Part shown: positions 57,983-64,000 of the stretch, piece after piece
How positions within the stretch are numbered: position 1 is the stretch's first letter
How the letters are laid out: each line of letters starts with the position of its first letter
Program-made: the position numbers and the translations under genes
The notes under the pieces: generated by a model
Told to the model about the DNA's origin: nothing
Seen by the model: only the letters and a program-made list of their open reading frames with translations
Database searches by the model: none
From: Metopolophium dirhodum
Lineage: Eukaryota; Arthropoda; Insecta; Hemiptera; Aphididae
Length of the DNA: 64,000 bases
Assembly: GCF_019925205.1 (NCBI RefSeq)
Contig: NC_083565.1
Span: 33,322,241-33,386,240, forward strand
Reading direction: 5' to 3'

Positions 57983-58527
57983 AGTTGGGCAAGTAGGTGT
58001 CGCTCTGCTGTGCAGTAGGTTACAATTGGGTCACTGTAATGTTCACGCACATTGTCAATTTTCAATTTTTTTTAATTTTAGTTATACTTGTCGGGTAAAA
58101 ATGAGTGATAATTTAATACAAGGCTCCTGATATATTATTACAATAGCAGTTGATAATATAACACAATTTTTTTTATAAGCATTTTAAGTTCGAATTTTGA
58201 CAACATTTATCAAATTTAAAAATATGTAATAATTATTTTGTAGTTAAAAATTTAAAAAAAGTTCAACTTTTATATTTAAGGATTGAAAATTTAAAACAAA
58301 GTTCTACGAAAATAGGTTATAATATATAAATTACTTTATTCACAATAATATCATCAAATATACTTAGAAATATCATAATTCATAGACTGACTGACAGTCT
58401 TTGCTCAGAATCGTTTTTTTATACAATGATATTATATCATTGAATTCAAATTTAACAGCATGCATCACAGTGACCAACTTGTAATCTACTGTACAGCACA
58501 GCGACACCCACTTGTCCACCTTTTTTT
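57983..58527 (+). repeat. Family alpha, compact copy with both ends
   Basis: Left end GGCAAGTAGGTGTCGCTCTG and right end CAGCGACACCCACTTGTCC are inverted repeats of about 55 bp, then ATAATATCATTG-containing blocks. It shows that the family is an inverted-terminal-repeat element. No coding potential. Confidence 0.7.
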
Positions 58528-58939
58528 GTATTTGTATATATGATTATACATAACATATAATACCAGAATAAATTTTTACTCTTATCTTATTTAATATGGC
58601 GTTACGTGCTAGAGATGTGGAATTTACCGGTAAAAAATTTTCGGTAAATTTACGTAAAATTCAGTAAATTGGTAAATTTTGAAAAACAAAAATTTTAGGT
58701 GTAATTTTTTTCAATTTTCAAATAATGCTTAAATACTAAATTTCTTACCTTCTTCAAGTTTTTATGAACTGTTCAAATGTTGGAAGAATATTTATTTTCC
58801 TTTTTTACCTACCAGTCTATCAAACCTATTCCTATATGACAATTGAGTAATGAATATTACTTATTATTATCTATACTCTATATCTAAAATTTTAAATAGA
58901 TTTTTGAGTCTTTGGAAAAAAAAAACTATTACTTATTTC

Positions 58940-59812
58940 ATTTAGAACATATTAAACAATATTGGATATTCACTCGATTTCTCGACTTCTGTAACAATTT
59001 TCTTATTTTATTGTAATTAAAAACGAATGACTGTAAATACTTTAAAATTTCACTGAACGTTTATATTACCGTTTTACGGACCATTTACAATTTTAATTTT
59101 CTTAGTTTTTTTTTCTATGAATATCATAAAAATGTTATGATTTGGGTATAAAAGCGTGAAAATGTATTGCAAGGCTCCTGATATATTATTACAAAAGCAG
59201 TTGAAAAATACATTCGCACCATATTTTTTTATAAGGATTTAAAGTTCAACTGTTGACAATATTTTGTAGTTAAAAATTTATAAATTGTTCAACGTTTATA
59301 GCTAAGGATTGAAAATTTAAAACAAGATTCTACGTAAATAAGTTATATATAGATTACTTTATTCACCTTTATATTATCAAATATTATCAAATATTATCAA
59401 AAAGCGTGAAAATTTAATATAAGGCTCTTGATATATAGTTCTAATAGCAGTTGAAAAATATTAAAAATACATTGGCACAATTTTTTTTTATAAGCATTTA
59501 AAGTTAAAATTTATCAAATTTAATAATTATTTTGTAGTTAAAAATTTATAAAATTTTCAATTTTTATAGCTAAGGATTGAAAATTAAAAACAAGGCTCCA
59601 CGTAAATAGGTTATATATAAATTACTTTATTCACAATAATATCATCAAATATACTTGGTAATATCATAGGCTGACTGACCGTTTTCGCTCAGAATCGTTT
59701 TTCTTATACAATGATATTATATCATTGAATTCAAATTTAACACCATCCATTACAGTGATCCACCTGTAACCTACTGTACAGCAGAGCGACATCCACTTAC
59801 CCACCTTTTTTT
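58940..59812 (-). repeat. Family alpha, minus-orientation copy
   Basis: Reverse of 38318-39065 and 63541-64000, ending in CAGCAGAGCGACATCCACTT. A second internal stretch is duplicated within it (59160-59330 versus 59400-59600). 58600-58720 just upstream is a TTTACCGGTAAA-rich repeat. Confidence 0.65.
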
Positions 59813-62323
59813 TCTTATAATTATAGGTTCGCCAGAAATTAAAATACAATATCATAATATTCTTATACTAAATATCTTTGCTATAATTCGTCCATTACAT
59901 TTCATAGTTATATTTTATATTAATGTAGAGAAATATTTGAGCGATACCACGTAAAAATGATAATTTAGTTCTAGTTTCATCTTTCATAACTTTGAACAAT
60001 TCTCAAAATACGTTTATCAGCACCAATAAATGTCTTTAATTTTTTGAGGGGACTCTTACATGCTTCAAGTTTGCTGTAAAATACATCTCGCCCAGCTTGT
60101 ACTTTTCGTAAACTTACAGTTGACGAAAGACCACAAACTAGGATGTTGAACTCCCATTTCGAAATTGCCTAATAAGTAATAACTAACACGAAAAAACATA
60201 TAAGTAACTTTGTGACCATGTTATAGAGATACGTAATAACATGATTTACAATTAAAATGACAGGTAAGAGGCAGTTAGTAGTATATTGTAACATTATATT
60301 AGTTGCTAAATCATCATTTTTCTTTGCCACCTATCAGCGAACTTTGACATTAGTAAGGTTGAACTGGTTTAATAAAACAACATTAAATCACATCTATAGT
60401 CTAAAAAACAACTAACTGCTGTATAAAGTAGTGAAGGTTGTACCGAACTGATAATAGTTATGAAATGTTTTAATTGATAAAATGGTATTTTAAATGATTA
60501 GGGAATTAGGTAGAGTTAAATTAATCTAAAACCGTCGCAAATAACTTAATTAATGTTTTAACATTATATTATAATATATTAATTATGTTTGTAACATAAA
60601 TAATCAAGTTTATATAAGGATAGTTATCATCGTTTTCTTTGACCATTGGTCGATCATGTGATCGCATACAGTTTAAGGTACATTATAACAAATGGACTAT
60701 ATATAATATCAGCATCATGCGATAGTAGCTTAGAATTGTAGAAGTCTGGACATTGTGTGCCTAGAACTCTAGTGTTGTTATTTTCTATACAATACGTTAT
60801 ATTATTAAAGTATATTCTGCTATACCTACATTTAAAAAAATGTACAGTCAAATATTTTTTAATATATAGTGGCTTACATTTTGCATAACTTATGTATAAA
60901 CGTTTATATTATATATTATTGATTATATTTTGAAAAAATATATTTGCTTTAGTCTCAGCTCAACATTGGCAATGAAGGTGACATATTCTTATATCATATA
61001 TTCATGTATAATTTTTGGTACGTACACAATATTACAATAAATAGAAAAATCATGTTTTTAAGTCATGTATAATAATATTATTCATTATATTTAAATTTAA
61101 AATCTACTCATAAAAGCATATTAATTTATATAAGCATTCCAAAGCAGAATATTTTTCCAAGTATTTTTATTTATCAAAATAAAAAGAAAAATATTGTAAA
61201 CTCTATGTTGTAATTCAAAAATGTAAAAAACTTAAAATAATATAAGGATAACATTTTTTTAAAAATTTGATTTTTTAATAGAAATATAGTTTTTTAAACA
61301 ACTTGAAACTATGTAAAAAATATTTTCAAAAACATTAATATTTTTTGAAATAACGAGTGTTTCATAATAAAAGAATCACCTTGTATAATATTAGCAACTG
61401 AAAAATGAAAATTTTGAATATAAAACACAATTACTTATTATTCGGTGATAACGACAAACAGAAACGTTACAATAATTCAGTTTGTCCTTATGATAATAAA
61501 TTCAAAATAAAATAATAAAGCAATTGAGTTGAAAGTTTGAGACAAACATAGTAAGTGGAGAATGTAGCATGTAGGTGGAACCATTGCTTTACTTTTTAAG
61601 TTTTAATGGATGTTAAAAATGTTGTTCCCCACCCACTATTATTATCTGAAATTATGCCACCGTGCACATAACACACGAATGCACGATATATATATATCAG
61701 ATTATAATATAATTATAATCCTATTGATTTCAAACCACAAATGCTGATTAAAATAATAAATAATAATCTTAATCCACTAAACATTGTTTACGTATGTTTT
61801 TAAGCATAACAAAACATTATTTCAGGAACCGGCATTCAGTGTGACAGAAAACTCGAAAGAAGACAAACTGTATCATCTTGCTCAGGGTTGGTGACTGTAG
61901 TATAAATTAAATGAATTTTATTATAAGTGGTGAAAATAATTGTGGTTGTGGCTTGGAAGGTGTAATCCCTAAAGTCTCAGCAACCTCAATCAATAAACGA
62001 TCCATATTTAATATTAAGTATTCGTAGTACTGACTACCCATTGTCATTATGCGATCAGGAAAACCCCTTTTTTTTTACATTTTTTATATGTATGAAACTA
62101 ATTGTATCTACTATATCCTCTCATTTTTTTTCTACTGTCAAACTTTTGACTTCGAATACGATATCAGATTCCGACATTAAATATGACATTTATTTATATG
62201 CTCTGCAATCGAATTAATTATTGGTACCTTAAAGGAGCCTGGGGCAAAATAAAAAATTTGTTGAAAATCTGATGTAAAAAAAAAATGATTACTTTGAGAA
62301 ATATTGAGAAATGTAGAATAGCC
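59813..62323. other. AT-rich sequence without supported genes
   Basis: No frame above 65 codons and none with recognisable features. No clear terminal repeats were found by eye. Confidence 0.4.
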
Positions 62324-63082
62324 GCATGACGTTTTTGGACCGGGAGCCGGAAAAAAAGTCCGGGGAAAAAAAGTACACGGAAAAAAAGTCCGACAAGAAA
62401 ATTATTATACGGAAAAAAAGTCCGGTTCAATTTAAAAAAAATAAAATTACTAAATGTATAATATATAATATTAATTTAATTTAAAACTATAAATAATTAA
62501 AATTTAAAACTAATATTTATTTCGTTTTCAAATGCAATGGCCAATATTAATTTAAAATTCTTCCACCGATATTTCGTCAATGGTCACTCTATAACATAAG
62601 TTTTTTAAACGTTCACCGGTACGTTTTTTTTGGTGTTGGAATCCCTTCACCTAATTTTTATAACGCTATTTTAGCTCTATCTACTCCTAACTCTTCGTGC
62701 ATTTTAGAAATTAACTTCCATTCATATTTTATCTTATAATACAGATTAATAGTGCTATCTTTATTGCCTTTTAATGTACACGATTTTTCTATCATATTTT
62801 ATTCTATATTTTTTCTATCTACCTTACCTTAATACCTTCTATTTCTGTAGATTGTATAACGACGTGAAATCTTAATTCTTTATAGTTTTAAATTATATTA
62901 GATCATACCAATCATATATATTATTAATTTTGAATTAATTAAATAAGTTTAAATATTTTTTATGAAACAATAAATCAAACTGGACTTTTTTTCCGTATAA
63001 TAATTTTCTTGTCGGACTTTTTTTCCGTGAACTTTTTTTCCCCGGACTTTTTTTTCGGGATTCCTTTGGCCCGGCTCATCGT
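62324..63082 (-). mobile_element. MULE-like element with ~100-bp inverted repeats built of CGGAAAAAAAGTCCG units
   Basis: The left arm (62340-62430) and right arm (62975-63060) are inverted copies, each with four units such as CGGAAAAAAAGTCCG, which are themselves near-palindromic. AATAGCC flanks the element at 62317-62323 and 63083-63089. On the minus strand a decayed frame near 62775-62560 contains LGEGIPTPKK and, in another frame, KKRTGERLKNLC, a pattern recalled from C-termini of aphid MULE transposases. Class assignment is tentative. Confidence 0.55.
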
Positions 63083-63540
63083 AATAGCCCATCTTATACG
63101 TGTAAAGTAAAATGTCCTTACTTCACACAATGATTTACCGTTTAGTTTTTAAATATTTAAAGTGATATTTTTGTTAAACGGCGCGTCATGGCCATTTAAA
63201 TATAAAATACAAAATTCAAATATCTCTTTTACAATTTTTAATATTTAAAAAAACTAAACGTTATATTGAAATTCTGTTACTTGAATCGTCTTGAACACAT
63301 AAAACCACACATTCATATGTAAAAAATTTCAAAAGTAAAATATTTAGGTTGGTCGTTGGTAAATCGTTGAGTGAAGCGAGAAACTTTTACACATTTAAGA
63401 TAGGCATTTAAAATCAGCCGGGACCAATGACGTCATACGTATTTTTTCAATTACTCATAACTTATTGAATTATGTGAGTAAAAACATAAAATCTCTACCA
63501 TTATTCTTAGAATTGAACATAACTACTTTCAAACTGAAAA

Positions 63541-64000
63541 AAGGTGGGTAAGTGGATGCCACTCTGCTGTACAGTAGGTTACATGTGGGTGGCTGTAATG
63601 GATGGTGTTAAATTTGAATTCAATGATATAATATCATTGCATAAGAAAAACGATTCTGAGCGAAAACGATCAGTCGGCCTATTATATTACTAAGTATATT
63701 TGATAATATAAAGGTGAATAAAGTAATCTATATATAACCTATTTACGTAGAATCATGTTTTAAATTTTCAATCCTTAGCAATAAAAGTTGAACAATTTAT
63801 AAATTTTTAACTACAAAATATTGTCAACATTTGAACTTTAAATTCTTATAAAAAAATATGGTGCGAATGTATTTTTCAACTGCTTTTGTAATAATATATC
63901 AGGAGCCTTGCAATTAATTTTCCTGCTTTTATACCCAAATAATAACATTTTTATGATATTCATAGAAAAAAAACTAAGAAAATTAAAATTAGAAATGGTC
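63541..64000 (+). repeat. Family alpha copy, running off the window
   Basis: Starts GGTGGGTAAGTGGATGCCAC and matches the minus-strand copy at 58940-59812 throughout (GAATTCAATGATATAATATC, AGGAGCCTTGCA). Confidence 0.7.

Overview
This window looks like an aphid-type insect genome (inference). It is very AT-rich, genes have short exons with GT-AG introns, and it holds several diverged copies of a BTB-BACK-Kelch (KLHL) gene among dense transposons: hAT, Harbinger, Kolobok-like, MULE-like, pogo-like, an R1-type LINE and a Gypsy element with an env-like gene. I see no rRNA, tRNA gene, CRISPR or bacterial operon structure.

Layout. (1) 1-1561: the 3' half of a KLHL gene (copy A, +). (2) 3.5-5.6 kb: unclassified and hAT-like repeats. 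(3) 5624-9862: a nearly intact two-gene Harbinger element, with a DDE transposase on + and a MADF/BESS protein on -. (4) 10878-14581: KLHL copy B (-), with all ten exons open; a 569-bp hAT element sits in its eighth intron. (5) 15-22 kb: duplicated non-coding segments, an 861-bp hAT with a perfect 8-bp target duplication, and a pogo-like element. (6) 23247-26812: KLHL copy C (-), intact except for one in-frame TAG; a 436-bp foldback flanked by TTAA lies in its eighth intron. (7) 31934-33300: a TTAA-flanked Kolobok-like element. (8) 34084-36918: KLHL copy D (-), a pseudogene with at least five frame-breaking changes. (9) 39.2-53.6 kb: a GC-richer composite of a decayed R1-type LINE joined directly to an 8.9-kb Gypsy/errantivirus-type element, both inside a minisatellite that carries a ~210-bp direct repeat at each end. 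(10) 53579-54991: 3' exons of KLHL copy E (+), beginning right beside that insertion. (11) 55-64 kb: two hAT elements with perfect 8-bp target duplications, several copies of an abundant repeat (called family alpha here) and a MULE-like element with long inverted repeats.

The most notable observation is in the Gypsy element. Between RNase H and the integrase zinc finger, in the same reading frame as both, lies a complete macrodomain resembling TARG1/OARD1 ADP-ribose hydrolases. The lysine and aspartate that match the TARG1 catalytic pair are both retained. A captured ADP-ribosyl hydrolase in this position would be an unusual accessory enzyme for an LTR retroelement. This copy is dead (stops in gag, pol and env; one integrase catalytic Asp is replaced by Gly), but its LTRs differ by only about 2 percent, so active relatives may exist.

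KLHL proteins are usually substrate adaptors of Cullin-3 ubiquitin ligases. The five copies share exon structure, splice phases and non-coding flanks. Together they show a locus growing by segmental duplication and decaying by point mutation and transposon insertion. Exon boundaries were read by eye and could be off by a base or two.
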